Shown in pieces: positions 23,970 to 35,910 of a stretch of DNA of 64,000 nucleotides (the stretch's first letter is position 1; each line of letters opens with the position of its first letter). The stretch covers positions 300,605,209 to 300,669,208 of the forward strand of contig OZ024740.1 of NCBI GenBank assembly GCA_964016885.1, in the 5' to 3' direction. The notes beneath the pieces were generated by a model. The model had not been told where the DNA came from. It saw only the letters and a list, made by a program, of their open reading frames with translations, and made no database searches. A program made the position numbers and the translations under genes. Source of the stretch: Eledone cirrhosa. Its lineage: Eukaryota > Mollusca > Cephalopoda > Octopoda > Eledonidae.

Positions 23970-23975
<6 letters not shown>
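23463..23975 (-). repeat. PLE terminal repeat, right arm, with a partial duplication
   Basis: The part at 23605-23975 is the inverted partner of 22484-22808. The part at 23463-23600 repeats its outer portion in direct orientation, containing CTTGGCGCAAAA, CATGACCTCTACCGACCAAT and TGGAGCCACTTTT. The whole is a better preserved version of 20-437. It ends at (TA)n. Confidence 0.85.

Positions 23976-24053
<78 letters not shown>
23975..24053. repeat. (TA)n microsatellite
   Basis: About 39 TA units between a PLE repeat and a Helitron-like end. Confidence 0.95.
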
Positions 24054-24054
<1 letters not shown>

Positions 24055-24893
24055 TAGTTGAATTACTCAGCTTTGTCCGGGTTACTGCTGTTCATATTCG
24101 GAATAGTAAACAATAAACATGAAGATGTGTGTTTTTCTCTCTTATAATTATTTCAAAATATCTATATTTTATTTTACAAAATCAAAATTGTAATTATAAT
24201 AGAATTTAGAAATGAAAATCTGTCAATTTTGAAACATCTTACGGCAAACAATATTCATTATCTAATTGTTTATTGGTGTCCAAATGAATACATTGTTCCT
24301 ACACACTCACAAACACACACACTCATATAATGAGACGGACATACACTCACACACATACACTCTGACATACACTCTCACACACACATTGACTCACACCCGC
24401 ATGCATTCACACGCACATAAACTCTCAACTTACACTTACACACACTCTCACATACACTCACATAGATATAGTAAGACAGAAACACACAGACATACATCCA
24501 CACACATCTATCATAACATATGTAGCTGTATGTGTAGATATGTGTGCGTGTTTAATTGTATGTGAGTGAATATAATGTGTATTCAATTTACGTACATAAC
24601 GAACTAGCAAAAACACCCCAACTCACAGACACATACACACTCATATACAAAATGTGACACTGTCGTCGTCGCCGTCGTTGGAATCTTCGTATTTTAATTT
24701 AGTTGAATATAGATAGGTTATTTTAGATAAAATGTTATATTGTTTTAATCCAAAGGAAAATAGAAATTATATGTTTACACTCCCGGGGTCTAATACATTG
24801 TAAAATTTGATTTGATTTGGTATAGCCGTTTGAGAATGCATAGGAGCAGAGATACATGCAAACAGACAGACAGAGAGACAAATAATTTTATAC

Positions 24894-24897
<4 letters not shown>
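24054..24897 (-). mobile_element. Probable non-autonomous Helitron remnant
   Basis: On the minus strand the left edge ends ...AACCCGGACAAAGCTGAGTAATTCAACTAG, resembling the 3' end (hairpin-like GC-rich word, then CTAG) of the Helitron at 12622. The interior has CA/CT-rich sequence (24300-24510), and the right part (24780-24890) has GCCGTTTGAGAATGCATAGG and CAGACAGACAG, typical of interspersed repeats. The 5' boundary is a guess and there is no coding sequence. Confidence 0.4.
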
Positions 24898-24931
<34 letters not shown>

Positions 24932-25366
24932 CCATGTGATGATTCTAACCCATTTTCAATTCGTTTCTGCGGGGAGCATGTAAGAAAAATCTTTGTCCAG
25001 TTGAGTTATTTCCTGATGATTTCCAACCTTGTTGATTTATTCAAGATTGGATATATCCAAAAATGGAGTGAAACCGTCGGGGGTAGAGATATTTTGATGA
25101 TTTTGGTAGGTTTATGCACATTGCTTCTTCTAACTTTGATTTTGTACCTAATAATGTCTAGTCAATTCCTACAAGCTATCAGAAATACTAGGTACATTTT
25201 CTGTAGCTATGAGTCGCGGATAAAAAGCTATATCATTTATCTATTGTTTCTTCATATGTATATTTTAAACTTGTAGCCACGTTTAAATGAGTTTATGTGT
25301 GGTTGACTTATGGTGATTGGGAGAAGAAATACTGTATATAATTTATTTAATTTTTCTATGGACTTA

Positions 25367-25411
<45 letters not shown>
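24898..25411. other. (TA)n arrays flanking 440 bp of unassigned DNA
   Basis: (TA)n at 24898-24930 and 25372-25411. Between them a 91-codon frame (25001-25276) has a hydrophobic stretch but no homolog that I recognise and no codon evidence. I do not call it a gene. Confidence 0.5.
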
Positions 25412-25415
<4 letters not shown>

Positions 25416-25533
25416 ATACTTTGGGAGGGTAATGTTGCAATAAGAAACACACTCACCAGTTGATTTCACTTGAATTTATTATAAATTTCCGGTTGGTTGG
25501 TTGGTTCGACAACCGGATGGTTGCTCATATATT

Positions 25534-25577
25534 GTCAGAAGTTCTTTCGTCACGCATTCTATGATCTCTTCAGTGAC
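25534..25577 (-). ncRNA. Short hammerhead-like fold in the YVDD PLE 3' region
   Basis: On the minus strand: stem I GTCA, core CTGAAGA, an imperfect stem II (TCA/TGA), GAAA, a tiny stem III GAACTTC, then TGAC closing stem I. The U-C before TGAC would be a canonical cleavage position. Two other copies (30184-30226 and 32695-32737) keep the same layout. Stem II is weak, so this is a candidate only. Confidence 0.4.
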
Positions 25578-25713
25578 CGGGGATTCTTTTCTTTGTTTTT
25601 GTGATTCTCCTTTGTTCTGTCCTACGCAATATTGTTTTTGTGTGTGTTGTGTGCTTAGTTTCCGCATGTGTTACATCCGGGTGTCTGTGTGTGTTTTTAT
25701 TTCTTTATATATT

Positions 25714-26310
25714 TGTTTATTTACATGTTGCTAGTTGGGTGTTTTTTTAATTTTGTCATTAATTGTAAGATGTAATGTTGCTATTCCATTTATGTTTTCT
25801 ATTTAATTTTTGTTGGAGTTCATTTATGTTTATTGCCTCTGTGATTTGTCTAAACATTGCGTCTTTTCTGTGTTATTTCTATGTTCTCTAATTTGCTCTT
25901 ATCTTCTCTTTTAGCATGTTGGTGGAGTACTGATGAGTCTTTTCTATCTAGGAGTTCTCGTCAGTGTTCATTGAACCATTCTCCTATGCGACGATTTCTA
26001 TATTTCTTTGTTTATTTAGATGTTACTAGTTAGTTGTTTGTCTATGTGTGTTTTTTAATGTTGTCCTTAATTGTAAGTTGTGAAATTGCTATTCCATTCA
26101 TGTTTTCTATTTAATTTTGGTTGGAGGTCATTTATGTTTATTGCCTCTGTGGTTTGTCTAAACATTGCGTTTTTTTTTGTGTTATTTCTGTTTCTATGTT
26201 CTCTAATTTGCCCTATGTTCTATTTTAGCACGTTGGTGGAGTACTGATGAGTTTTTCTATCTTGGAATTCTCATCAGTGTTCATTGAATCGTTCTCCTAT
26301 GCTACGAGCT
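25714..26310 (-). repeat. Tandem duplication of about 300 bp inside PLE copy 1
   Basis: Units at 25714-26010 and 26015-26310 share TTCATTTATGTTTATTGCCTCTG-type sequence, GTCTAAACATTGCGT and TTGGTGGAGTACTGATGAG. Copies 2 and 3 have this segment once, so the duplication is private to copy 1. Confidence 0.8.
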
Positions 26311-27045
26311 GTCTAACCTATGTACATTATATTCTCATATTTACATTGTCACTCTGTACATCTTATGCTATAAACTATGTTTCTAGTTTTACGGTTAATA
26401 TGGAGGCTTAGTTTACAGATTATGCATTACTTATCTATACAGGGATGTCTTTGAAAAGGGTATGTAGTACTAATAAGTTTTTTTTTATGGAGGTACCTGG
26501 TCTTTCAACTATCTTAATATTTAGTTTAAGTTTATCTAGGACCCTTCTAAATTTGTAAGCTAGTTCACCTCTAGGGGTTGTATTGATTAACATTACACCC
26601 AGGTATTTATTGCTATCATAGCATGAGTTTATTCTATTCACCTTATTCCTAGTTCTTTCTATTCTATTCAAAAATGTTCTCCGATACAAGGGGCAGGTCC
26701 CATTTGTATCATTATTTTCCAATTTTTCTCATTTGGTTGTGGCTACTCGATATACTCTGATTTTCTCTTTCTGACTGTAACCAGAGAACTGCATACGGTG
26801 GATGAAGTGTTGTATGTGTCTCTGTAGTTCTTTGGGGGTTGCACATGCGGGACACGTTCCTCATAACCCTTGCTAAATCCGCAATCAGTATGTTGATTTT
26901 GGTGTGATCCGAAACAGCTGAGTTTCGGTGGATCAGGTATTTGGAAGTCATGGGTTTGGCATAATGGGAATGGAGGATTTGTTTTTTTGTTATTAATGGT
27001 TTCTAACCAGAGCTCTGTGTCTAGTACAGTCAATCGATGGTTGGG

Positions 27046-27052
27046 ATGTTTG

Positions 27053-27115
<63 letters not shown>

Positions 27116-27261
27116 AGAGAGTGAGAGAAAGAGAGAGAGAGAGGGGGAGTGGAATTGGAAACAGCACGGAAAAACTATTTAAAGGATCTTCTTTTTTCTT
27201 TTTTCCGTTTTCTTTCCAATTACACTTTTTCTCTGTTTCTTTCAGAACCTTACTCCCGTTT

Positions 27262-27327
<66 letters not shown>

Positions 27328-27379
27328 TATAAATGAAAGTATAGAAATTATTGTGAGCGTGAAGCCAACAGTATTTAAT

Positions 27380-27452
<73 letters not shown>

Positions 27453-27455
27453 TTA
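27046..27455. repeat. Cluster of three (TA)n arrays with a GA tract
   Basis: (TA)n at 27053-27112, (GA)n at 27113-27145, (TA)n at 27266-27330 and 27386-27451, with about 120 bases of unassigned DNA between the first two. Confidence 0.9.
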
Positions 27456-28515
27456 TTTATTTATGCATGTTGCAATGAAAAATATTACAGTTGTTTCATA
27501 AAGAACATTTTATATGCTTACAGATTACATATATATGCGTCTTTCTGCTTTCTTTTGTTAAGAATGAAAACATATAATTTTGAGAAAATGTCACACTACT
27601 GATTTTGCGCTAGTTTAAATATCACAAGTTTAATCTCTACACACTTGTCACATCTAGGTGTACAGAAAGCAGCATTACGCCATCAATCCCAGACAGAAAT
27701 ATTCCACTTTCTCTGTCACCTACTGGATATAAATATATGTGTATTAGCCATTTTTTATTGTTAAGAAACATGCAAATTCATTATAGGAAACAGGCTCTTA
27801 TAACATGTCCACATTTCTCGGGGCAATTCCAGATGGAAGACTCAATCATGTGTGTAGCCTAAATAGCCAAAGATCTCATAGTTAGATACGCACATTTCGT
27901 TGTTGTAATATATAGTAACGGAATATCTTTTATAACCGTGATGCCATCTAGCATACATACAACATATGTAACCTCCATAACAGTCATGAAAGTATAAAGT
28001 GTATCGTGAAGAAATTTAATTTCGGTGTAAGCATGTGATATTATGGGTGGCAGAGTTAATATATACAATCAACATAAAATGTTTTTTTAGTAAGCACAGA
28101 ACCAACAGGAAGTTAACAAATATAATGCTGCCGTGGAGGTTTTCATCATGATATGATTAAAAGGACAGCAGTCATTATGGTTATATGTATAATAAACGAA
28201 ACAATTTACGTATGTGATTAACGTTAAGATGGGGAGAAAGGATACAGATTGTCGTCGTTGTATGTCGACGATTCTGCCTATAGTCGTCGGAGGAAAACAA
28301 AACTAGGTATCTGGGAGTCTTTACATGGGCAGACGACATACTGCATATAACAACTTAGGCTACATGAGTTACTATGTACTCTCTGGAAGAGTTGTAGAAG
28401 TAATACTATATACTATGTTTCGAGGTACTTTATGAGGAAAATATATTAAAAACATAAAAAACACATTAAAAATGCTTTACAAAATAGTTAGCAGAGACAA
28501 TTCTGTAAAGTAAGA
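27456..28515. other. Intergenic, nothing recognised
   Basis: No repeat shared within the window and no supported frame. Confidence 0.5.
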
Positions 28516-28540
28516 AAATGAAAGTCATCTTCCCTCCACC

Positions 28541-28659
28541 TCATTATCATCATCATAAGCAGCAGCAGCATGATCGTCATGATGATCATCATGGTTATGA
28601 TGATGATATTTATCATCATGATTATGATGATGATATTGATCATCATCATCATCATCTTT

Positions 28660-28696
<37 letters not shown>

Positions 28697-28706
28697 GCAT
28701 CACCAT
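28541..28706. repeat. (ATC)n/(ATG)n trinucleotide array
   Basis: Imperfect ATC and ATG triplets with a clean (ATC)n core at 28640-28700. Frames read poly-His, poly-Asp, poly-Met or poly-Ile and are artefacts of the repeat. Confidence 0.92.
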
Positions 28707-29815
28707 TATTATTGATAACAATATTGTCCTCATCATCGTTGTCACTGTCTACATGCTTATCAGCATCAACAGAATATAATTCCAATTTCTAGGTGTGTTA
28801 TTGTTTTGTGCGGGTAAACGTTATATCAGGAAATGTTCAGATTTATGAGGGGTTGTTGTGTTGGTCGTTATCAATTTCGAGTAGGATTTTAAAATATAAA
28901 TGCATTTATCATATCCTGATTAATATGGTTAAAGTTAGTTTCCTAGTGGGCAGATCAACTGGATTAACCATATATTTTTTGCGGAAATGAAATGCTGAGA
29001 CATTAATTCTTAATTTAAATTTGTTTGAAAATCCAACATATTCTAAATATCTTTCAAATGGCAAAGACATATTTTATCAGTTTCAATATAGATTATATTT
29101 TGTTCATTGTTTGTTTCTTTTTAGTCAAATATAATGGACATAACTAACTTTTGGGGATTGGTTCATATATGAAGTTGTGTTATTTATATTGTACGCGGGT
29201 GAAAACATTAGGATATTAAGTAGCATTAAATGACCTGCTTCAGATAGATGCACCGGTTAGTTAGGGTCCTCTTGCAAGGATGTATCTGAGTAAAACGAGA
29301 TAAAACTAAGCATTTGTTTGGCGAATATTATGTGACTGAAATAATCTACAGGCATATTATTTTTAAAAGTAATCATAAATGTTGCTGTTTAGCAAATCTA
29401 TGCGCATATCATTGACACCGGGATTTCAGAATTAATCTTGGTGATCCGCTTATCTATCTAAAAAGTGTTTGAAATAAATATCTAATATAAACATATTAAA
29501 CAACAATTTAAGAAACAAATAGATTAGGCAGTATGCATTCAATTGCAAAATATTATTATTTATGTTAGAATTATCATCTGACAAAAAGTAGTTATCCATA
29601 TGCATTTCTTCTTAATGCAAATTCCTCAGTGAATATAGGTCTTACCACGTTGCAGTCAACATTTACGGATGTCATGATATATGTCAGAAGCAACGATGTT
29701 CATCATTTAATTCAATAAGAAAACAACAAACGAATTAGCCCAATGCTACAAAATAAACTACCAGCTCCTCAGGTTTTCCCACCCCACTATGTCTCTATCA
29801 TCATATTTGTACATA
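28707..29815. other. Intergenic, nothing recognised
   Basis: AT-rich, without internal repeats or supported frames. Confidence 0.5.
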
Positions 29816-29824
29816 TATAAATTC

Positions 29825-29889
29825 ACACACACACATACACCCCCCCCCCACACACACACAACATACACACACTCGACATACACACGTGT

Positions 29890-29959
<70 letters not shown>

Positions 29960-29972
29960 ATATATATATATT
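29825..29972. repeat. (CA)n, C-tract and (TA)n compound array
   Basis: CA units interrupted by a run of nine C (29841-29849), then (TA)n at 29900-29951. Confidence 0.9.
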
Positions 29973-30031
29973 TCTTTTCTGAATTTGTTTAGCAAGATTC
30001 TTTATCTGAAAACGTGTGTTGAAACCGATAA

Positions 30032-31906
30032 TGTTATACTTTGGGAGGGTCATGTTGCCAATAAGAAACACACCCACCACATGCTTTCACTTCAATTTAT
30101 TATAAATTAAATTTATAAATTTAGGAATTTATAAATTTCCGGTTGGTTGGTTGGTTTCACTACCAGACGATTGTTCATATATTGTCAAAGTTCTTTCGTC
30201 ACACATTATGTGAAATCTTCAGTGACTGGAGATTCTTTTCTTTCTTTTTGTGTCTCTCCTTTTTTCTGTCCTACGCCATCTTGTTTTTGTGTGTGTTGTG
30301 TGCTTAGTTTGCGCATGTTTTACATCCGGGTGTCTGTGTGTGTTTATATTTGTTTATTTATTTGTTTATTTGCATGTTACTGGTTGGTTGTTTGTTCTAT
30401 GTGTGTGTGTTTTCATTTTGTCCTTAATTGTAAGTTGTGATGTTGCTGTTCCATTCATGTTTTCTATTTAATTTTGGTTGGAGTTCATTTATGTTTATTG
30501 TCTCTGTGATTTGTCAAAACATTGCGTCTTTTCTGTGTGTAGATTCTATTTTTATTTCTATGTTCTCTAATTTACACTTATGTTCTATTTTAGCATATTG
30601 GTGGAATACAGGTGATTCTGTACTATTTTAAAGCTCTCGCCAGAGTTCATTTATCCGTTCCCCTATACTACGAGCTGCCTCACCTATGTACACTATATTC
30701 TCATCTCTACATTGTCCTTCAGTACATATTATGCTATATACTGCATTTCTAGTTTTACAGTTAATACTAGGGTTTATTTTACAGATTATAAATTTCTTAT
30801 CTATACAGGGAGGTCTTTGAAAAGGGTATATATTGCTAATAAGTGTTTTTATGAGGGTACATCGTCTTTCTACTATCTTAATATTGAGTTTATGTTTATC
30901 TAGGGCTCTTCTAAATTTGTAAGCTAATTCACCTCTAGGGGTTGTATCGATTAACATTAAACTCTGGTATTTATTGCTATCATACCATGAGTTTATTCTA
31001 TTAACTTTATTCCTAGTTCTTTCTATTCTACTCCAAAATTTGCTCATATGCAAGTGACAGGTCCCATTTGTATCATTATTTACTATTTTTTCCTATTTGG
31101 TTCTGGCTCCTCTATATACTCTGATTTTATCTCTCTGATTGTAACCAGAGAACCGCATACGGTTGATGAAGTGTTGTATGTGTCTCTGTAGTTCTTTGGG
31201 TTTGCACATGCGGAACACGTTTCTCATCACCCGTACCAAATCTGCAATCACTATGATGATTTTGGTATGGTCCGAAACAACTTAGTTTCGGTAGATCAGA
31301 TATTTGGAAGTCCTGTGTTTGGCATAATGGGAATGGAGGATTTGTTTTTTTGTTATTAACGGTATCTAACCAGAGCTCTGTGTCTAGTACAGGTAATCGA
31401 TGGTTTGGGTGTTTGCTTGGGTAGTCTATAGTAACTCTAATACTCTGGTGGATGGAGTTAGTTATTTGCTGGATGCTTTCCATGCTGATTTTCTCTAATT
31501 CCTGACTGTTCTCTAGTGGGGGTGTTTTTACTACGATGTTTATATCATCAACGTAGAGGGAGTACATTATCAGGGTTAATAGGTTGCTGTCTTCTAATTG
31601 TTCTTTAAGTTTATGTTTAAGTGTATTGTCCCACCATACCATGAATAGGTTAGCTATGTCACCTGCAATGCGAAAACCAATGTATGGTCCCTCCACTTGG
31701 GCATATGTTTTTCCATTACATTTTAACATATGTTCCTTAAGGGTTAATTTTATACAGGCTGCCACCGCATCTGCAATCATTTTCTCTAGTTCATCGTGGT
31801 TTTCGGGGGTCCGTAAGGCTCTGGTCCACACGTTCCATCTATCTGTGTGGGATTTCTTGGCCATTGAGGTAATGGTAGGTGGTCTGCCTCTTGCTGGTCT
31901 TGAATA
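30032..31906 (-). pseudogene. YVDD-type Penelope-like element, copy 2 (RT plus nuclease)
   Basis: This is the longest copy of the family. The open stretch 31864-31127 starts inside the RT: GPYIGFRIAGDIANLFM is the motif B region and SLYVDDINIVV holds the catalytic aspartates (about 31550). It continues to the thumb-like VLDTELWLDTVNNKK. After a frameshift, 31053-30628 holds TPRGELAYKFRRALDKHK, the cysteine-bearing CIDKKFIICKINP, and the GIY-YIG nuclease signature VYSIIC...IVYIGEAARSIGER. The C-terminus NELQPKLN-KHEWN is still legible near 30470. A 3' untranslated region runs to 30032. The N-terminus is missing. At its 5' side it meets an inverted copy at 31906/31907. PLEs use the nuclease to open target DNA and the RT to copy RNA there. 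Confidence 0.85.
30184..30226 (-). ncRNA. Short hammerhead-like fold, YVDD PLE copy 2
   Basis: On the minus strand: GTCA, CTGAAGA, then TCACA/TGTGA as stem II (better paired than in copies 1 and 3 apart from its first bases), GAAA, GAACTT and TGAC. Position relative to the element's 3' end is the same as in the other copies. Confidence 0.45.
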
Positions 31907-32889
31907 AGGTTAATAGAATAAACTCATGGTAAGATAGCAATAAATACCAAAGTATAATGTTCAACGATACAACCCCTAGAGGAGAATTAGCTTACACATT
32001 TAGAAGGGCCCTAGATAAACATAAACTCAATATTAAGATAATAGAAATACCAGGTACCTCCATAAAAACACTTATTAGCAATACATACCCTTTTCAAAGA
32101 CCTCCCTGTATAGATAAGAAATGCATAATCTGTAAACTTAGCCCCCATATTAACTGTAAAACTATACATGTGGTATATAGCATAATATGTACTGAAGGGC
32201 AATATAGATATAAAAATATAGTGTACATAGGTGAGGCAGCTCGTAGTATAGGGGAACGGATAAATGAACACTGGCGAGAACTTCAAGATAGTAAAGAATC
32301 ATCTGTACGCTACCAACATGCTAAATTAGAACATAAGGATAAATTAGAGAACATAGAAATAAAGATAGAATCTACCCGCAGAAAAGACGCAATGTTTAGA
32401 CAACTCACAAAGGCAATAAACGTAAATGAACTCCAACCAAAATTAAATAAAAAACATGAATGGAACAGCAACATCACAACTTACAATTAAGGACAAAATG
32501 AAAACACACACACACATAGAACAAACAACCAACCAGTAACATGTAAATAAACAAATAAATAAAAAAATATAAACACACACAGACACCCGGATGTAACACA
32601 TGCGCAAACTAAGCACACAACACACACAAAAACAAAACAAGATGGCGTAGGACAGAACAAAGGAGAGGCACAAAAACAAAGAAAAGAATCCCCAGTCACT
32701 GAAGAGGTGACAGAATGTGTGACGAAAGAACTTTGACAATATATGAACAATCGTCTTGTTGTGGAACCAACCAACTTATCGGAAATTTATAAATTCATAA
32801 ATTTAAGAATTTTATTTATAATAAATTGAAGTGAAAGCAACTGGTGCGTGTGTTTCTTATTGGCAACATGACCCTCCCAAAGTATAACA
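31907..32889 (+). pseudogene. YVDD-type Penelope-like element, copy 3 (inverted, nuclease intact)
   Basis: This copy is 5'-truncated and lies head to head with copy 2. Its frame 31957-32490 is uninterrupted for 177 codons: TTPRGELAYTFRRALDKHK, KTLISNTYPFQRPPCIDKKCIICK, then the GIY-YIG domain VYSIICTEG...IVYIGEAARSIGERINEHW, and the C-terminus ELQPKLNKKHEWNSNITTYN. The conserved arginine after YIG is present. The RT is absent, so it is not autonomous. The 3' untranslated region ends CCCAAAGTATAACAA at 32889 next to (TA)n. The open nuclease frame suggests that the copy is relatively young. Confidence 0.85.
32695..32737 (+). ncRNA. Short hammerhead-like fold, YVDD PLE copy 3
   Basis: Stem I pairs GTCA (32695-32698) with TGAC (32734-32737). 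CTGAAGA lies at 32699-32705 and GAAA at 32724-32727, with a short stem III GAACTT. Stem II (32706-32723) pairs GT-ACA with TGT-AC around a G-G mismatch and one bulged base. Confidence 0.4.
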
Positions 32890-33009
32890 ATATATATATA
32901 TATATATATATATTCCTGTTTATAGTTGTATATAGTGTATACATAACTATAAATAATATTATTATTAACTGCTCCATACTGTTGAGCTAATATACATTAA
33001 ATTACCAGT

Positions 33010-35423
33010 ATGCAAATCAAGGTTTATCTTCCTATCTCTACTAAGAACATACCAATACCATCCAGAGATGCATACGAAAAAGTATTGATTAACAGTGTCA
33101 ACTCTTTTGTCAATAGAGTGAGATGGAGGACATTCCATGACGATAGAAACAAATCAGACAAAAACAGAGATGGAAACAATTTCGACTCTTACGGCTTTAA
33201 ACTCTCTCGAAAATGATCTAATAAAACTAGTTAAGAACAGAAAAAACAAAAACATCATAATAGAAACAATACCTTCTTAAACAACCTTAACTACACTATT
33301 AAAGTATTTAATAAAAATAAAAATATTCTTGTACATGCAGATAAAACTAACAATATATATAGCCTGGATTACGATACATATAGAAAATTTATATATAAAG
33401 AACTACATAGGAGCTATAAGAAAACAACTATTAAAAACCTATAGGATATAAATATAGAAGTATAGTGTGTAAATTACGACTTTAGAGACATACACAGCCA
33501 TACACCCCTAACCATCAAAGATTCTCTCTGAAAGACCATAAGGAAGACTTTAATAGTAACCCTTCTATAAGACTAATTTGCCCTTCCAAATCTGACATTG
33601 GAATTATCAGCAATAAAATATTAGATAGAATCATCCCACAATTTAAGCATAAAATATATCTTAACTAGTGGGGAAATACTGGTGAAGTTATTGAATGGTT
33701 CAATAATATTAAAGAGAATAAAAAAAAAAAAAAATATACAATTTGATATTAATTCATACTACACTTCTATTCCCCTATCCTATTAAATAAGGTATTAATT
33801 ATGGCTATCAACAATAGTGACCTTACTAGATCCCAAATTGATGTCATCCTTGCGGCCCGAAAAACCATAATTACATTTGAAGATCAATTATGGACATGCA
33901 ATGATACACATAACAACTTTGGGGTCTAGTGACTCGGCACAGGTCACCAATTTGGTCTCTTAAATGAAATTCATAGGAATCTACCCTACCTCGATGGCGG
34001 TTTATACCGCGATGATGCACTACTTCTTATTGACTATAGAAAATTTAATATAGAAAGAACTAGGAAACAAGTACATAACATTTTCCAAAAATTCAACTTG
34101 GGTATCACCTTAGATAAAAACACTACAAACATTAACTCCCTTGATGTTACCCTTTACCTGAACTCTAAAATATGTACACCCTTTCATAAACGAAACGAAA
34201 AACTACTTTATGTAGATATCAACGCTAACCACCCTAAAACTATATTAAACTCAATTACTAAAGGAATATCAAATAGAATCTCTAATCTATCATATAACGA
34301 AACCAGATTTAACAATAATTCCCAATACTATAATGAGGCCTGAGCTAAATCAGGACATAAAAAGGAGATTATATTTCTACCTGTAAAATCACCTAGTTAC
34401 AACATTATTTCTCACAACATGTCCATGAGGAAAAATAATAAAAGACCTAGTCACTCTAATTCTAAAACAAAGGGTCATATCAAACTTAACTCGCACCAGT
34501 CTAAACACCACAATAATAATATATACAGAAATATAACTAATACCTCAAGGAACATTACAAAAAACAAAAATAGAAGAATACCTAATACTTTCTTCACCCC
34601 CCCCCCCTCAATCTAAACGTCTCTATCAACGTACCGAAGGCTTTTTTTTTTAATCATGGAAAAAACCTCCCAGCCGGCCACAAATACCATAATCTTATCA
34701 ATAAAAATACCATTAAAATCTCTTACTCTACCTCACCTAACATCGCATACGATATAGCTAGTAGTAATAAAAGGGAGAATAATAATTATTTCCAATAATT
34801 ATTTCACAACAAGGAGCAAATTTACAAGGCGACATAGTACCAGGGATTTCTAGTAGCAATAATATTAATGATAATAGCACTAATGAAATTAAATATAATG
34901 GGAATGACAACCATAATTACCCCAATGCCACCCCTAACAACCAGGCATCTACGCAACATAGTAACCAGCAAGCAAACAATCAGAATAACTATAACTGTAG
35001 AACAAATCTAACTTGCCCCTTAAGTAAAAATTGATTAATCAAAGACATCATTTACTCATGCAAAGTCAACACAAACAAGTCTTCTAAAACATATATAGGT
35101 TCAACTTCCAACTGCTTCAACGAGATATAAATCGCATCTCCACACGTTCAAAAATCGCAATCTAGCCAACTCCACTTCTTTATCCAGCTACATACACTCT
35201 CTGAAAACTAGGAATATAACATATACATTTCAATGGGAGATAGTAGATGGGGCCGCATCGTATAAACCGCCTAATAAATTATGTAACCTCTGTTATCTGG
35301 AGACCCGAACAATAATCTATTCTAAGCTAGAATTTTCTATTCTAAATAGAAAATCAGAGGTCCTTTCGATGTGCCAGCACTTCCACCTACACTCTTTCCG
35401 TAGCTATAAACCTAGCTGCTAAT
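33010..35423 (+). pseudogene. YRDD-type Penelope-like element polyprotein, decayed
   Basis: The N-terminal region is legible as SVNSFVNRVRWRTF (33010-33216), a part usually lost in PLE copies. After shifts comes ADKTNNIYSLDYDTYRKFIYKELH (about 33338-33410). RT motif A is QFDINSYYTSIPLS (about 33740, next to an A14 tract that breaks the frame), motif C is GGLYRDDALLLI (about 33996-34030), and SLDVTLYLNS and YVDINANHPKTI follow. The finger CRTNLTCPLSKN (about 34996-35030) and the nuclease TYIGSTSN (about 35090) come last, ending SFRSYKPSC at 35423. Layout and sequence match the element at 58233-59756, with YRDD where most PLEs have YVDD. It has more than ten breaks. Confidence 0.82.
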
Positions 35424-35728
35424 GTATAACAATGCCACATCTGAATTCCTCACCACCATTAACACTTCATCTCTAGGTCTTATCAGCATATAAGTAACCC
35501 CACAGCATCACACTATGTGATCAACTCTTCACTCTACCTAACTCCTTTTTAAGTCAAACTTTATACTATACAATAACTATTAGGAATAAACATAAAACTA
35601 ACACTATTTAATATAACCTCTATATCTTGCTTATATTATATTCAGGAATGGATAAATAATAATATGATGAGACACTTAATGTGGTATAGGAAAATAAATT
35701 ATATTTATAATTAAATATATAAATTAAT

Positions 35729-35910
35729 GTGGATTGGCAGTATCGGTCGAGGGTCGGACGCCATGCTTTCCAGCATAGTTACGTCCCTTTACGATCTGAG
35801 TGCAAATCCCGCCGAGGTTGACTTTGCCTTTCATCCTTACGGGGTCGATAAAATAAAGCACCAGTAATGCACTGGGTAATTGCTGGCCTTGTGCCTAAAG
35901 TAGAAATAAT
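35729..35910 (+). mobile_element. tRNA-derived octopus-type SINE, full length
   Basis: The sense strand begins GTGGATTGGCAGTATCGG, with TGCAAATCCCGCC at the B box, and ends AAAGTAGAAATAATTATATA. It is inserted in the 3' part of the YRDD PLE, so it is younger than that PLE. Confidence 0.93.

Larger units (their letters stand above)
25412..27045 (-). pseudogene. YVDD-type Penelope-like element, copy 1 (3' part)
   Basis: The minus strand carries the end of the PLE protein and its 3' untranslated region. The piece VLDTELWLETINNKKTNPPFPLCQT (about 27030-26950) follows the RT core, which is itself absent because the copy is 5'-truncated at a (TA)n array. Then, with frameshifts, come RIERTRNKVNRIN, TTPRGELAYKFRRVLDK and KIVERPGTS down to about 26435, just short of the GIY-YIG motif. 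The nuclease region to about 26200 is degraded. The 3' untranslated part ends TATAACAA at 25412, identical in kind to the ends at 30032 and 32889. Copies 2 and 3 are related but separate insertions. Confidence 0.8.

Noticed and set aside
25001..25276. 91-codon frame with hydrophobic stretch
   Set aside because: Single short frame, no recognisable homolog, no conserved copy in the window, AT-rich random-like codon use.
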